A stretch of DNA of 64,000 nucleotides, from the NCBI RefSeq assembly GCF_040869045.1, contig NC_090321.1:133415689-133479688 (forward strand), written 5' to 3'. A model generated the notes under the pieces. It was not told the DNA's origin and made no database searches. It was given only the letters and a program-made list of their open reading frames with translations. Source of the DNA: Eurosta solidaginis (taxonomy: Eukaryota > Arthropoda > Insecta > Diptera > Tephritidae). Both the position numbers and the translations under genes were made by a program. Position 1 is the stretch's first letter; each line of letters starts with the position of its first letter. This document shows, in pieces, positions 9,443 to 20,092 of the stretch.

Positions 9443-9585
9443 GGTTGTCTGAAAAATTTTCTACTTACTATTCCAAAAACAAATTACAATTTTTCAAATT
9501 TAGAAAAATTTAAAAATAACAATAATTATCATTAGAGAAGAATTATTGTTCTGGCCTTGAGCTCGATTCGAACCTTGAATGACTT

Positions 9586-10508
9586 AGCTTACGTTTATTT
9601 AAGTTAGCCAGCTCAAAATCATACCACTTGTTCATAAGTTTGACACTGACTTCTTTAGAGTATGTCAGGGTGGTCACTGCGCTTGGTAGCGTATTATATC
9701 GGAATGTTGCCTTATTTTCGATGCTCAGATTTTCACAGTCAGTGTAGTTAAGCTGTCGTAATTCATTAACAAGGCTGTCGCTTGTATAATTTTCCCAGGG
9801 AATTAGTGTTCTCTTCGTTCTCATCTGAAATAGTTTATGTAATTTGATTTTGAATTTAATCGTTTCATGATCTGAAATCTGAAGCTCTTCTAATTTTAAA
9901 CATGATATAGAGCTACTATCTGTAAATAACAAGTCGATCAATGTATCTGTCTTATCGCCCTTTCGTGTATAAAAATCTATTTTTTGCTCCATAGCAAAGG
10001 ATCGAAATAAGTCAACTAACTGTTTACTATAAGTTGTGCTCTTGTAAAGGTTTATATTGAAATCGCCCACAAAGATAATATTATCCTGTGTTACGCAGTT
10101 ATTATTTAAAATGTCGTATAAGTACGTTATAAATTCTGCATCACTCGAGCTCGGTGAGTGATATATCAGAGCTATTTGATATTGGGGGAAAATATTTTTA
10201 ACTTTTAGTATAATACACCAGATGTTCTTGTTTAATGTTCTGTTGTAACTTATTGAGTATTCAATTGTTTCATTTATATATATTAGCACACCGCCTGTGT
10301 GCCTGCTGTGGGAATCGCGCCGTACAAGTTTATATGTTTGTATCTGTAGCTCTTGATTCGTTATTTCTTCATTCGAACAAGTCTCCGAACAAAATATTAA
10401 ATGTGGTTTATGTACATCTATCAGACGCTCTAGTTCAGCTTTATTGGCGACGATACTGCTAATATTTAAATATATATAACTTAGCTCCTCTGGTATTCGT
10501 TGCTAAAC
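9586..10508 (-). pseudogene. Jockey-like ORF2: AP endonuclease domain
   Basis: Open from about 10508 down to the array junction at 9585. Endonuclease landmarks in order: LIFCSETCSNEE (catalytic E of the ET motif), RRDSHSRHTGGVLIYI, VGDFNINLY (the GDFN motif), DTLIDLLFTDS, and LQISDHETIKF (the SDH motif). All three signature motifs are intact, so this part looks recently functional; it would nick target DNA to prime reverse transcription. The frame is cut by the 428-bp array before the RT. Confidence 0.8.
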
Positions 10509-11738
10509 TCGTGCCTTATTTCTTGGCTGCGAATATTTTTTATACGCAGGACAATCTTTGCTGAAAGCGTAATGGCTAACATCCACGTCAATAACTTTTT
10601 TTTGAACAAGTTCGCTACAGTTTACACATTTAACAATGTTAGATGTGCACTCTTTGCTATCATGGGGTCCAGCACATTTGCTGCAAGCTACTTTATTCGT
10701 GCACTCAGCTGCTTTGTGCTTATATCCCAGACATTTAAAACACCTCAAAACACTTATATGCTCGTAAGCGACGCAAGTATCCAACTCTATATATAGTTTC
10801 TTTTGTTGCAACACATTATCGAATGTTACTGCATCTGTTTCCACTAACGCAATGTAGCTTACTTCTCTCCGATTGGTATTTTCATACAGTTTTAACACTT
10901 TAAAACCCTTTCCGTTACATGAGTCATTTTGCTTAGTTAAGCATTCTACCAAACGCTCATTGCTAGCTTTTTCAGTTAAACCAACAATTTTTATTTTCTT
11001 TTTTATTTCATCCTTATTTTTTGTTTTCTCTGCTTCGTAATCGTTCCCAGTACTTTCTCTTACCTTTAGCTGGACTTTTTCACAGGCGTTTTTATTTTTA
11101 CATTCTACAATAATGGCACCACTATTTACTTCTTTAACATTTTTAACAAGGCCTTCGGTAGGTTCGACAACTTTTTTTAGAGCTTCCTTGGTTTCCTTAG
11201 CTTTTTTGCCCTTCTTGTTCGGTTTAATGACAATTTTATTCTCATTTACTGAAGCGACCTGAGCATAAGATAGTTTTTCTGGCTGATCATTTGCCACGCG
11301 TAAATCGTTAAGCAATTCATTGCTCTTTTTTAATTCATTAGATAAATCTTTTACTATCTCATTCTTCATTGCAATCAATTTTACTTCTATGTTATGCTCT
11401 AAAAGGGAGTTGAAGTCCGTAATAATGCTACTTTTAATATGGGAGAATTTATTACAAAATATCTGCTCGACTATCTGTTTAATATCAACGGCTTTCATTT
11501 TTGTGTCTTCACATTTATTAATCAAATGTTTGATTTCCACAAATTTAGTATTGGTATCCGATAATGCACATACATTACAGAACCATTTTATGTTCATATT
11601 ATCTTCTATTATCTTTTTTTCATTTCTTTTAATATTACTGCATTTCAAGCAGAAAGTATAGCCACACCCACCAGAGCATGCTACTATGTCATCTACCTGA
11701 AGCAGTTTCGCGGTACATTCTTTGCACTCTGCTGGCAT
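10503..11738 (-). CDS. Jockey-like ORF1: PHD-like + zinc-knuckle RNA-binding protein
   Basis: A 411-codon intact frame starting ATG. The N-terminus (residues 1-60) has a PHD/RING-like cysteine pattern: CKECTAKLL, ACSGGCGYTFCLKC, WFCNVC. The middle is lysine-rich with coiled-coil character. The C-terminal 80 residues hold zinc knuckles CFKCLGYKHKAAEC and CSKCAGPHDSKEC plus a CVNC pair. ORF1 proteins of this group bind element RNA to form the ribonucleoprotein. It is the longest unbroken frame in this element and ends at the start of the ORF2 frame, which reads from about 10508. Confidence 0.82.
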   Translation of the reverse strand: MPAECKECTAKLLQVDDIVACSGGCGYTFCLKCSNIKRNEKKIIEDNMNIKWFCNVCALSDTNTKFVEIKHLINKCEDTKMKAVDIKQIVEQIFCNKFSHIKSSIITDFNSLLEHNIEVKLIAMKNEIVKDLSNELKKSNELLNDLRVANDQPEKLSYAQVASVNENKIVIKPNKKGKKAKETKEALKKVVEPTEGLVKNVKEVNSGAIIVECKNKNACEKVQLKVRESTGNDYEAEKTKNKDEIKKKIKIVGLTEKASNERLVECLTKQNDSCNGKGFKVLKLYENTNRREVSYIALVETDAVTFDNVLQQKKLYIELDTCVAYEHISVLRCFKCLGYKHKAAECTNKVACSKCAGPHDSKECTSNIVKCVNCSELVQKKVIDVDVSHYAFSKDCPAYKKYSQPRNKARV

Positions 11739-12382
11739 TGTAAATGTATATCTTTATAAGAAAATGTAAAAGATATGCAACTTTACATGGCAACTTTGTG
11801 ATACACAACTTTAAATATTCGCAAGACTGGTTTGAAAAAATAAACTAAAAAATATGTATAAATATATATTTTTCTACCGTGATGGCAGCCCTGTTTTAGG
11901 CTAACACTTTTCACTCTTTTATGTCTTCCACTTGCCCTTTCTATCATTCACCTTTGTATAAAAATTCAGTGCTTATCGGGCGCAAATTTTTCGCGCTAAG
12001 TTAATGATAGCAAAGAAAAGTCAAAAACACAAAATAAAGAGCACAATTAGTAGCGACAGTATAGCAACAAAGCGGCTTGACAGGTTGTTGATGTTCTCAC
12101 CCGTACTCAGCGTATCAGCAGGCGTTTGTGTGAAAGTGTGCTTGGCGATGTTTGCAGCGCGCCGACTGCGGTAATGGCAGCACAGCAGATAGTTTTTGCA
12201 AATTACTAACCACCTAAATACTCCACTCTGCTAAACTATACTATATGAATACAGCTTCCCGCACCTGTTGTTAGATGTACGTTTTTTTAGCGCTTTTGTA
12301 TGTTGTTTACTATTTTTTTGTTTAATAAAAACACGGAGCACGTATCAAAACGACCGTCTTGTTCTTCTCTTCTACTAATCTT

Positions 12383-13490
12383 CTGGATGTACACTACTAT
12401 AGTTAGATCTATCGTAGTGCTTGGGCATCAAGGACAACCATGGTGACCGTACAAAAGTTACTCGCGAAGCTTCAACGCTTGGCATGTGTCTGCATTATGG
12501 GAGCCATGCGAGCATGCCCTACGGCGGCAATAGGGGTGCTGCTTAAGTTAACGCCTCTACACATAATAATTGAGCAGGCAGCCAGGATTACTTTAGTAAA
12601 CATAGCTAAAGAGGGATGTGGAAGGGGCAAAGTGATACACTCACGGAACATGGAGAAGCTGAAGGAGCAAATTCCACTCATCCAACTTCCCAGCGATGAC
12701 ACGAGGAAGCTAATTAAGTTTGAGAAGTGCTTCAAAATAGAGCTGGGGAACAGGTGTACATAGTACGCCTCCAGAATTGAAGCGCTTCACCAGGAACACA
12801 ATATAATATGGTACACCGATGACTCGAAGGCACCGAAGGGCTTAGGAGCGGGGATCTTCGGCCCTGAACCAAAATGTCCCTATCAATCGGAAAATATCCG
12901 AGCATCTTCCAAGCCGAAGTTTTCGCCAAGAGCCGGTGTGCGAGATAAATTTACAGCGGGGATATACAAACGAAAGAATCGCTTACTCAGCGACAGTCAG
13001 GTTGCGCTCAAGGCACTATCTTCAGTTGAGATTAAATAATCAACAGTCCTTGAGTGCGTAGAGGTTAAGCAGTCTAGGGGCCAATAACACCGTCTGTTTA
13101 GCCTGGGTACCTAGACACAGAGGAGTGGATGGTAACGAACTTGCCAGGTTGGCGGCGGCGGAAAAGCCAATAGGACCCGAGCCCATCATACCGATAGTGT
13201 CACACACAATAAGGGAAGAGTTCAAGCAAAAAAAAGTGTGCCTCAGCACTGGCGCGAAAGTTCAGGATAGGAGGATACAGCTCAAAGCGATATATAAAGC
13301 CATGATTAAGCTCCCAAAAAGCAGCCTTAGAATTTTAACAGGCATACTCACAGGTCACTGCAGGCTAAAGAGCCACCTGGATAAACTAGGTATATCGTCT
13401 AGTAGCCTCTGTCGATTCTGTGATCGCGAAGATGAGACTGCAGAACACATCCTGATGGATTACGATGCAGTCGCGAGAGGAAAATGAGAA
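12383..13490 (+). pseudogene. R1-like element continued: RT thumb and RNase H
   Basis: Continues the sequence broken at 6206. WMYTTIVRS resumes at about 12385, then VTVQKLLAKLQRLACVCIMG (frame from 12440). RNase H motifs follow: IIWYTDDSKAPKG (first D, about 12812), LLSDSQVALKAL (D), and VDGNELARLAA. The C-terminal zinc-like segment LCRFCDREDETAEHILMDY is at about 13406-13462. Several shifts and stops make it non-functional. 13491-13790 has only AT-rich sequence with a poly-T run at about 13728 before the gypsy protease resumes. Confidence 0.7.
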
Positions 13491-13799
13491 TTCAATGAAA
13501 TCAAAAGGCGAATATTGGGCATTTTCTACTTTTATTATTGAAAAGTTGAATTTATTTACTACTTTCATTAATTAAATTTTCTTTTTTTGACAGAAAATAT
13601 CATTTTTTTATTCACCACAGTGCTCGTTATTAGATTTTCACAACGAGTATTGCAAAGAACAGGAATCGCCTAACATGAAAAAGTGATGTGATAAAATGAA
13701 AAAATAAATTTCACAGCGGGCATGAATTTTTTTTTTTTTTACTTCATCACTTCATCGCACATGAATTGACCCCCAGTTATATTATTAAATAAAAATAAC

Positions 13800-15520
13800 A
13801 ACGTGTTTTTGAAATACAGTGGCATAAATAAAAGGCCTTTATCTATTATTGGAAATATAAACAGTTTTGTGTTTTTTGCAAATGAAAAAATTTAATTAAA
13901 AGTTTTTTTGTAACAAATGAAACAATGAGTTGATTTTAGGTAGGGATTTTTTAGCTGAATCTAATTTAAAATTAGAGTGTAAAGATAAAATTTCAAAATG
14001 CGAAATTGAAAGTGATACATACGATAAAGAGTGTCATAGGTTAATGAAAATTGAATCTGATACTACACAGGTTTTTATAGAGTGTAATGCGGTAATGGAA
14101 GTTGAAGCTAAGAAGTTTGAGTTCTGTTTAAAAAATGTCGATATAAATATTTGCGCAAAAGAAAGATTTAATAAGATGATTCATGATTCTTATGTAAACT
14201 GTAAGCGCCCCGATACGCCAAAGATTAGATGTGAGATGAAACTATTACTGAGTGGTGAAAAACCTTTCCATTGTCCACCGAGGAGATTATCTTATAGCGA
14301 AAAAGAGCAGGTCAGAGTTATCTTAGATGATTTATTACAAAACCAAATAATTCGACCTAGTAATTCGGAGTATTCTTCTCCCATTGTGTTGGTAAGGAAG
14401 AAGACGGGTGATATCAGATTATGTGCTGATTTCCGTAATTTAAATAAGGTAACTTTAAGAGATAACTTTCCATTGCCTTTAGTTTATGATTTGCTTAATC
14501 GGCTATCAAACAAGAGTATATTTTCGCTACTAGATATAAAGAGTGCATTTTATCACGTACACATGACAGAAGAATCAGTCAAGCACACTTCTTTTGTAAC
14601 ACCTTTGGGCCAATATGAATTTTTAAAAATTCCTTTTGGCCTTAAATATGCGCCTTCAACATTCCAGCGTTTTGTCAACCATGTTTTCGATGATCTTATT
14701 CGAGCAGAGAAAATTGCAATTTATTTATATGATATAATGATAGCCACAAGTACCGTTGATGATAATCTAGACATTTTGCAGGAAGTATTTGATAGATTAG
14801 TACAAAATAAATTGGAATTGAGATTAGACAAATGCCATTTCATGGAATCAGATATACGCTATTTAGGGTAAAATATATCGAGTAAGCGTATACGACCAAA
14901 TGAAAAGAATATAGAAGCTATAGTTAATTTCCCAATCCCTAACAATACAAAGACTGTGCATAGTTTTTTGGGTTTGTGTTCTTATTTTAGAAGATTCGTG
15001 AAAGATTTTTCACGGGAAGCTCAGCCCTTGTACAAGCTCATTAAAAAGAACGTTAAATTTACATTTGGTGAAGAAGATTTAGTCTTCTGAAAAACAAATT
15101 AATTAAGGCACCCATCTTAGCAATTTACGACCCAAGAGATAATACAGAGCTGCATTGTGATGCAAGTTCTTTAGGATTTGGGGAAATATTATTACAAAAG
15201 AAACGTGACGGAAAATTTCATCCAGTTTTTTTTCTCCAAGGGTACGAGTGAATCCGAATCCAAGTATCACAGCTTTGAGTTGGAAGCTTTGGCTATTATT
15301 TATGCTCTTCGGAGATTTCGTGTATATTTACAAGGGTTAAAGTTTAAAATATTCACTGACTGTAGTTCTCTTATGCTAACCTGAATAAGAAAGAAGTTAA
15401 TCTCAGAATAGCCAGATGGGCACTTTAATTACAAAATTTTTAATACATACTTGAACATCGTAATGGAAGTAAAATGTTGCATGTAGATGCCCTGAGCCGC
15501 ATTTGAAATATCCTAGTACT
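13800..15520 (+). pseudogene. Ty3/gypsy pol: protease end, reverse transcriptase, RNase H
   Basis: The protease C-terminus (SGINKRPL, then ILGRDFL) leads into a 313-codon RT frame (13930-14871). RT motifs: LVRKKTGDIRLCADFRNLNK, SIFSLLDIKSAFYHV (catalytic D), LKIPFGLKYAPSTFQRFVN, and the active-site box YLYD at 14722-14733, where gypsy RTs have YLDD, so the second catalytic aspartate is lost. After a TAA at 14869-14871 the connection domain continues (SFLGLCSYFRRFVKDFS), then RNase H (ELHCDASSLGFG; SKYHSFELEALAIIYALRRF) with a shift near 15090 and breaks after 15380. Confidence 0.8.
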
Positions 15521-15539
15521 TGAAGAAAACACATTTGAA

Positions 15540-16831
15540 CAAAATCTGTAAATTTGTCAAAACAGAGACAAGAGAATTACTGAGATTCGCGGGAAGTTAG
15601 AAGATAGGGAGAGCAATGTTTTTGAAATGCGGAATGGCTTAATATACAGGAAATACGGACAAAAGATGTTATTTTATGTACCATTGGAAATGGAAGGAAA
15701 TTTAATGAAAATGTATCACGATGAAATGGGTCATATGGGGTGTGATAAAGTTTTTAGTGCCATAATAAAAGCATATTGGTCTCCTAACATGAAGGAAAAA
15801 ATTAAGCAATATATTTCAAATTGTTTGAAGTGTATTGCATTCTTACCAAAAAGCGGGAAACATTTTACATAGTATACCAAAGGGAAACGTACCATTCGAA
15901 ACTCTGCATATAGACCACTTTGGTCCAGTGTCACTTAAGCACTCAAAAAAGAAGTATGTATTTTTGGTTATAAATGCGTTTAGTAAATTTGTTAAATTAT
16001 ATGCGGTGTGTTCAGCAGGCGCGAGGGAGGTCCTCAGCTGCTTAAAATCTTATTTCAGTAGTTATAGTCGCCCGAAAGTATTGATATTTGATAGAGGCAG
16101 TGCATTTACATCGAAAGATTTTGAAAGTTTTTTGGAAAATAATACATAAAACACATTAAAATTGCAACGGGCTCACCACAAGCCAATGGCCAAATAGAGC
16201 ACGTAAATTGTAGTCTTGCACCAATGATAGCAAAGTTAACTAGTGGCGGCTTTAATTTTAGTTTAGATAGGGTCTTGCCGGAAATAGAGTTTGCGTTAAA
16301 TAATACGATACATCGTAGTACAGGTACAACGCCAAGTGAAATACTTTTGGGAGTTCCACAAAGGTCATGTAATAGATTTTCTAAAAGAAAAATTTGGAAG
16401 AAAACATGTTGTACGAAAACGATCGCAGTGTGACAGAAATAAGGGAAAAAGCAGTAGCAAATATATTAAAGTCTCAAAATTATAATAAGTTATTAAAAGA
16501 TAAAAATCGAATTCAAAGAACGTATAAGGAAGGCGATTACGTTATATTTAAAAACTATATAAGTACTCCAGGTGTGTGTAAAAAGTTTGCACCTAAGTTC
16601 AAAGGTCCTTACAGAGTTTGCAAAGTTCCCCCAAATCATAGGTATTTAATTAAAGACGTCGAGGGATTTCAACTTAGTCAAATCCGTTATGAAGGAATAT
16701 GGGAAGTAGCGAACATGACACCTTGGTTAAACCATAATCTCTTTAATGAAGGCGTAATCGGGACGATTACAGGTCAGGATGGTGTAACTGTACTGAATAC
16801 TTTTTCAATAATAAACGATTGGCATCCATAG
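15540..16831 (+). pseudogene. Ty3/gypsy integrase
   Basis: Zinc-binding domain in frame 15627-15872: LMKMYHDEMGHMGCDKVF (H, H) and ISNCLKCIAF (C, C). The catalytic core follows in 15835-16149: LHIDHFGPVS (first D), PKVLIFDRGSAFTSKDF (second D), and after a stop at 16147-16149 ATGSPQANGQIEHVN with the third catalytic E. The C-terminal domain (16394-16831) has YKEGDYVIFKNY and FAPKFKGPYRV, typical of gypsy integrase tails. D, D and E are all visible, but stops and shifts at about 15870, 16148 and 16433 disable it. The integrase inserts element cDNA into the genome. Confidence 0.8.
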
Positions 16832-18202
16832 TAATATACATTTGAAGGTATTTTGGCAACACTAGGTGAAGCCATTTTTAAATATAAGGGAGTTGATGAA
16901 TAAACGTGAGAAAGTAAAGATCGTAATATTGAGTTTTATTGGTTCGTCCATAATGTAATGATAGAAGGTGGTGGAAGATTTGACAGCTGTCATATCGAAC
17001 GCCCTTAGCTCCAGTAAGCTCCAGGTTTTATTTTGGAAGTACATAAAAGAGGGCCCGATTTTTAAAATAGTACTTAATTTCATACTTTTTTATTTAATGT
17101 TAGAATTGGATTGCAAAGTAAAGAAACGATTTTAAATATAATTTAAATAAAAAAACATGTTTTCTTTCGGCGATTTTTTATATTGAAAAAAAGTCCAATG
17201 CATTTTACCGCTTAAATTAGAATTAAATTTAAAAGAAAAATCAAGCGCTGCGTTGGTTAGGTAGAGGATTAGAGAACAAAATTCAAAGATACCAAGCTAT
17301 CTAAAAATAGGATTGGCGCTTAGTAGAAATGAATTTCTTCAAAGATACAGTAATCATTTCCATGTATCTATGTAGGTTGCGAAATTTTAAGAAAAAAATA
17401 CTAATTTGATCCATCAGATTGGCGATTCGTTAAAGTTTTATTTATGTTTTAGGAAAATTTAACGTTAGAAAAAATTACTTTACATCAAAATTGACATAAG
17501 ACTAACATTACTTACAAAATACTTATATTCATACTTATATTCTATTACAAAGTTTTCCTTTAATTTAATTTTACCAAGTTTTTGAAATTAATAAATTGAG
17601 ATAAAATTAAATTAATAAGTTGTTTATATTAATCTACATATTTATTTGTATACATTTTGGAATAAGTGAAGATGGAATAATGGCGGTTATGACAATGATA
17701 ACGATTAAAATACAGATGACTTTTTTGAATTTGGTAATAATGGCAATAAAAATATTTTTTTTTTCTTCGCTACCCTAAAACCGGTTTCACATTTCTTCTA
17801 CACTCTCCAGTAGAAAAATACGCAGATTTCTAAAATTGCAGCACTTGTTAGTACCTATAAGCTGTTTGATAATAACAGAATTAAGTAATGGTTGAAATAA
17901 ATTTAGGTAAGTGCTATAAGGCAAAAAAATTCACACTTATGCGGCTTCTCGTTACAATGGATAAGTTGATGCTTATTTAATTCAGATTTTCTTATATTTT
18001 TACCACAAAGATTCGCAGCAACGAAATCTTCGGGAACTAAAGGGACACCTGAAAGGCTTATCTTCACCACGACCGAGACGGTGTCTATTTAGGTTGCTAA
18101 GTATTGTTTATAGATAACAAGCGAAACATTTATTAATTCAACAAACTTACGTTTTGAGATATTCGAGTTTTAAACATTTTTTTTGTGATATTTGAAATTT
18201 TT
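16832..18202. other. AT-rich non-coding, probable gypsy 3' region
   Basis: No coding signal. A short purine run TATAAGGGAG (about 16883-16892) downstream of integrase is a candidate polypurine tract, but I could not delimit a 3' LTR because the 5' LTR is outside the window. The rest is AT-rich with no recognisable repeat. Confidence 0.4.
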
Positions 18203-18410
18203 TTAATAAGCAGCGGCCGCCGCGGTGTGGTTGTAGCTTGCTTCGCCTACCTCATCGAAGATCTTGTGTTCACGCCCGGGCAAGACAATATAAACATTTT
18301 AGAAACAAGTTTTTTTTCAATTAGAAGAAAGTTTTCTAAGCGGGGTCATCCCCTCGGCAGTGATTTGGCAAGCACTCCGAGTGAATTTCTGCATGAAAAG
18401 CTTATCAGTA
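18203..18410 (+). mobile_element. tRNA-derived SINE, copy 2 (3' truncated)
   Basis: Same family as 19724-20081: CCGCGGTGTGGTTGTAGC head, degraded B box (GTGTTCACGCCCGGG), then TTCTAAGCGGGGTC and GGCAAGCACTCCGAGTG body. It stops after the GAAAAGCTTATC segment, where the minus-strand RT fragment begins. More diverged than copies 1 and 3. Confidence 0.72.
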
Positions 18411-18664
18411 AACATTTATTTATTTACTTAAGACAGTCAGTTGCCGAAGATTTGGTAGTTGACAATGTCAGGTTTCGCGAGGCGATGAAACTGGAAAGGC
18501 GAGGAGGATTGTCGTTTATTTTGTTGCATATCTCATCAATAGTTGGGCCGGGACCTTTAGCCATTATCGTGCAGCCATCGACGTAGGATGCAATGGTAAC
18601 TCCTTCAGGTGGCGAGAGGGCTTCCATATATAAAAGTTAAACAAAAGCGGGGATAGAGCACCAC
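18411..18664 (-). pseudogene. Jockey-like RT fragment, downstream part
   Basis: Minus frame with EALSPPEGVTIASYVDGCTI and SSFIASRNLTLSTTKS. It is clearly the same family as the RT at 56290-56640 (PPEGATIISYAHDCTIM...). The YADD box reads YVDG, so it is inactive. The upstream part of the same RT lies beyond the hAT insertion at 20983-21290. Confidence 0.72.
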
Positions 18665-18851
18665 CCTGTGGGCAGGGGCGGATCCAGCATTTTTTTTGGG
18701 AGGGGGAACACACAACGAACCCGCAAAAAAGTTAACAAGAACTTATATAAATATTTAGAAGTAGCATACCTACTTCAAAGTTATTTATAGAGGTTGAAGT
18801 ATATACATACATATATAGGAAGGCTTATAAAAGTGTCAAAATAATAAAAAA

Positions 18852-19550
18852 TTAAGTGTACAGTAAAGGCATTTTTCTTTTATATTTCCTGCTGAAAATG
18901 TCCAGCACTTCATTAGGGTCCATTTTTCCCGCAATATCATCATTGATATGCATTAAAGCCAATCCATTCAAACGCTTTCCTGTCATCCTGTTGCGAAGAT
19001 ACGACTTTAATCGGCGTAAGGTGGAGAAAGATCGCTCGGCAGTGCTGGTAGTCACTGGAAACGTATACAGCAATTGACAAAGAGTTCTAATATTTGGCAA
19101 CGCCGTTGCTCGTTTGTAGGCATCTGCTGCAGAATCTGCAATATTTTCTATCATTTCTTTCCAAATTTTTAAGTCACCCTTAAAAGCTCGAAAACAAGGA
19201 AGGTCTTCTTTATATACTTCTGCGCCTTGTAAAACGTTCTCCAAATCTTCATCGCTGAAGTTTTGGGACAGCAACTTTTGCAATTGCCCAATTCTTTGCA
19301 TGGAGGCGTTAGGAAACCTGGATGACATTTCGTTTATAATAAAGTCTAGAAAAGGAATATATACTACAACTCGGTAACAATCCTCAACTGACTGAGTCTG
19401 AATGTTTGGTCGATTATTTTGCCGCCCGGTGATTCTGGGGACCGTGATTTCTGCACCAATCTCATTCGCGATAGCCTTAGCCTGGTTGAAAAGGTTTTTA
19501 AAAGAGTCAGTGCTAGTTTCACGTTGTCGCTGTAAACTTGATGTGGTCAT
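18852..19550 (-). pseudogene. hAT transposase, C-terminal half with dimerisation domain
   Basis: A 232-codon frame. N-terminal side QTQSVEDCYRVVVYIPFLDF; C-terminal hAT dimerisation motif FPVTTSTAERSFSTLRRLKS, then RLNGLALMHINDD. Compared with the 43.9-46.6 kb transposase it lacks the zinc finger and first two catalytic acids, so the 5' half is deleted. It resembles the family often annotated as 52-kDa repressor of protein-kinase inhibitor-like or ZMYM1-like. The frame itself is open, the gene is not complete. Confidence 0.8.
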
Positions 19551-19723
19551 ATCAATAAGCTTAACTGCAGAAACTATATCGATATCTTTGGTTTGTAATT
19601 TTGGAAGTGTTGTTTATAACTCAAATTTTCTGTTTTAAAATTATTTAGAAGTGTGAAAATAAATTTAAAAAGTACATTTCCTTAAAATTAAATTCGAATA
19701 TTATGTACATATGTATATAAATA

Positions 19724-20081
19724 CCACCGTGGTGTGATGGTAGCGTGCTCCGCCTATCACACCGTATGCCCTGGGTTCAACTCCCGGGCAAAGCAACATC
19801 AAAATTTTAGAAATAAGATTTTTCAATTAGAAGAAAATTTTTCTAAGCGGGGTCGCCCCTCGGCAGTGTTTGGCAAGCACCCCGGGTGTATTTCTGCCAT
19901 GAAAAGCTCTCAGTGAAAACTCATCTGCTTTGCAGATGCCGTTCGGAGTCGGCATAAAACATGTAGGTCCCTTCCGGCCAATTTGTAGGGAAAATCAAGA
20001 GGAGCACGACGCAAATTGGAAGGGAAGCTCGGCCTTAGATCTCTTCGGAGGTTATCGCGCCTTACATTTATTTTTTTTTTA
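19724..20081 (+). mobile_element. tRNA-derived SINE, copy 3 (full length)
   Basis: Complete copy, 358 bp, with 11-bp direct repeats GTATATAAATA at 19713-19723 and 20082-20092. Head: CCACCGTGGTGTGATGGTAG, A-box-like GTAGCGTGCTCCGC, B box GGGTTCAACTCCC (19773-19785). Body as in copies 1 and 2; the tail ends GCCTTACATTTA then poly-T. The right copy of the duplication overlaps the TA that flanks the MITE at 20093, so the SINE inserted at the very edge of that MITE. Confidence 0.9.
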
Positions 20082-20092
20082 GTATATAAATA

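Larger units (their letters stand above)
8051..9585. repeat. Tandem array of 428-bp units, about 3.6 copies, each with a hammerhead ribozyme
   Basis: Units start ACCACCGCTGTATAGC at 8056, 8484, 8912 and 9341 (periods 428, 428, 429) and are almost identical. A 243-bp segment (ACCACCG...GATTCGAACCTTGA) begins and ends the array, with a 185-bp segment between copies. The plus strand starts with a hairpin (GCTGT..GCTAA/TTAGC..ACAGC) that looks tRNA-like, and the minus strand has a B-box-like AAGGTTCGAATC. Each unit contains a hammerhead core. Open frames of 72-78 codons repeating here (MFDWQICYF...) are by-products. The array sits inside Jockey-like ORF2. The layout resembles ribozyme-bearing satellites and animal retrozymes. 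Confidence 0.85.
6207..12382 (-). mobile_element. Jockey-like non-LTR retrotransposon inserted in the R1-like element
   Basis: Minus-strand element: 5' untranslated region about 12382-11739, ORF1 (11738-10503), ORF2 endonuclease (about 10508-9586), ORF2 RT (8050-7904 into 7047) and C-terminal part (6969-6559). The 3' end is a short tail of TTACA repeats (plus strand TAATG repeats at about 6210-6226). It splits the R1-like ORF between the PKILK and WMYT codons. A 428-bp tandem array interrupts ORF2 between endonuclease and RT. No RNase H follows the RT. I did not find a clear target-site duplication. 6227-6558 and 11739-12382 hold only untranslated sequence. Confidence 0.75.

Noticed and set aside
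8051..9585. CRISPR array
   Set aside because: Units are 428 bp and nearly identical throughout, with no short repeat/unique spacer pattern; the genome is eukaryotic.
11320..11661. 113-codon plus-strand frame within Jockey-like ORF1
   Set aside because: Shadow of the intact 411-codon minus-strand ORF1, which has clear zinc-binding motifs.
1905..13775. Inverted ATGAAGTGRTGAAGT at about 1904 and 13760 as terminal repeats of one 11.9-kb composite element
   Set aside because: The left copy can be native gypsy protease codons (E-V-V-K), the match is only about 15 bp, and no target duplication is seen.
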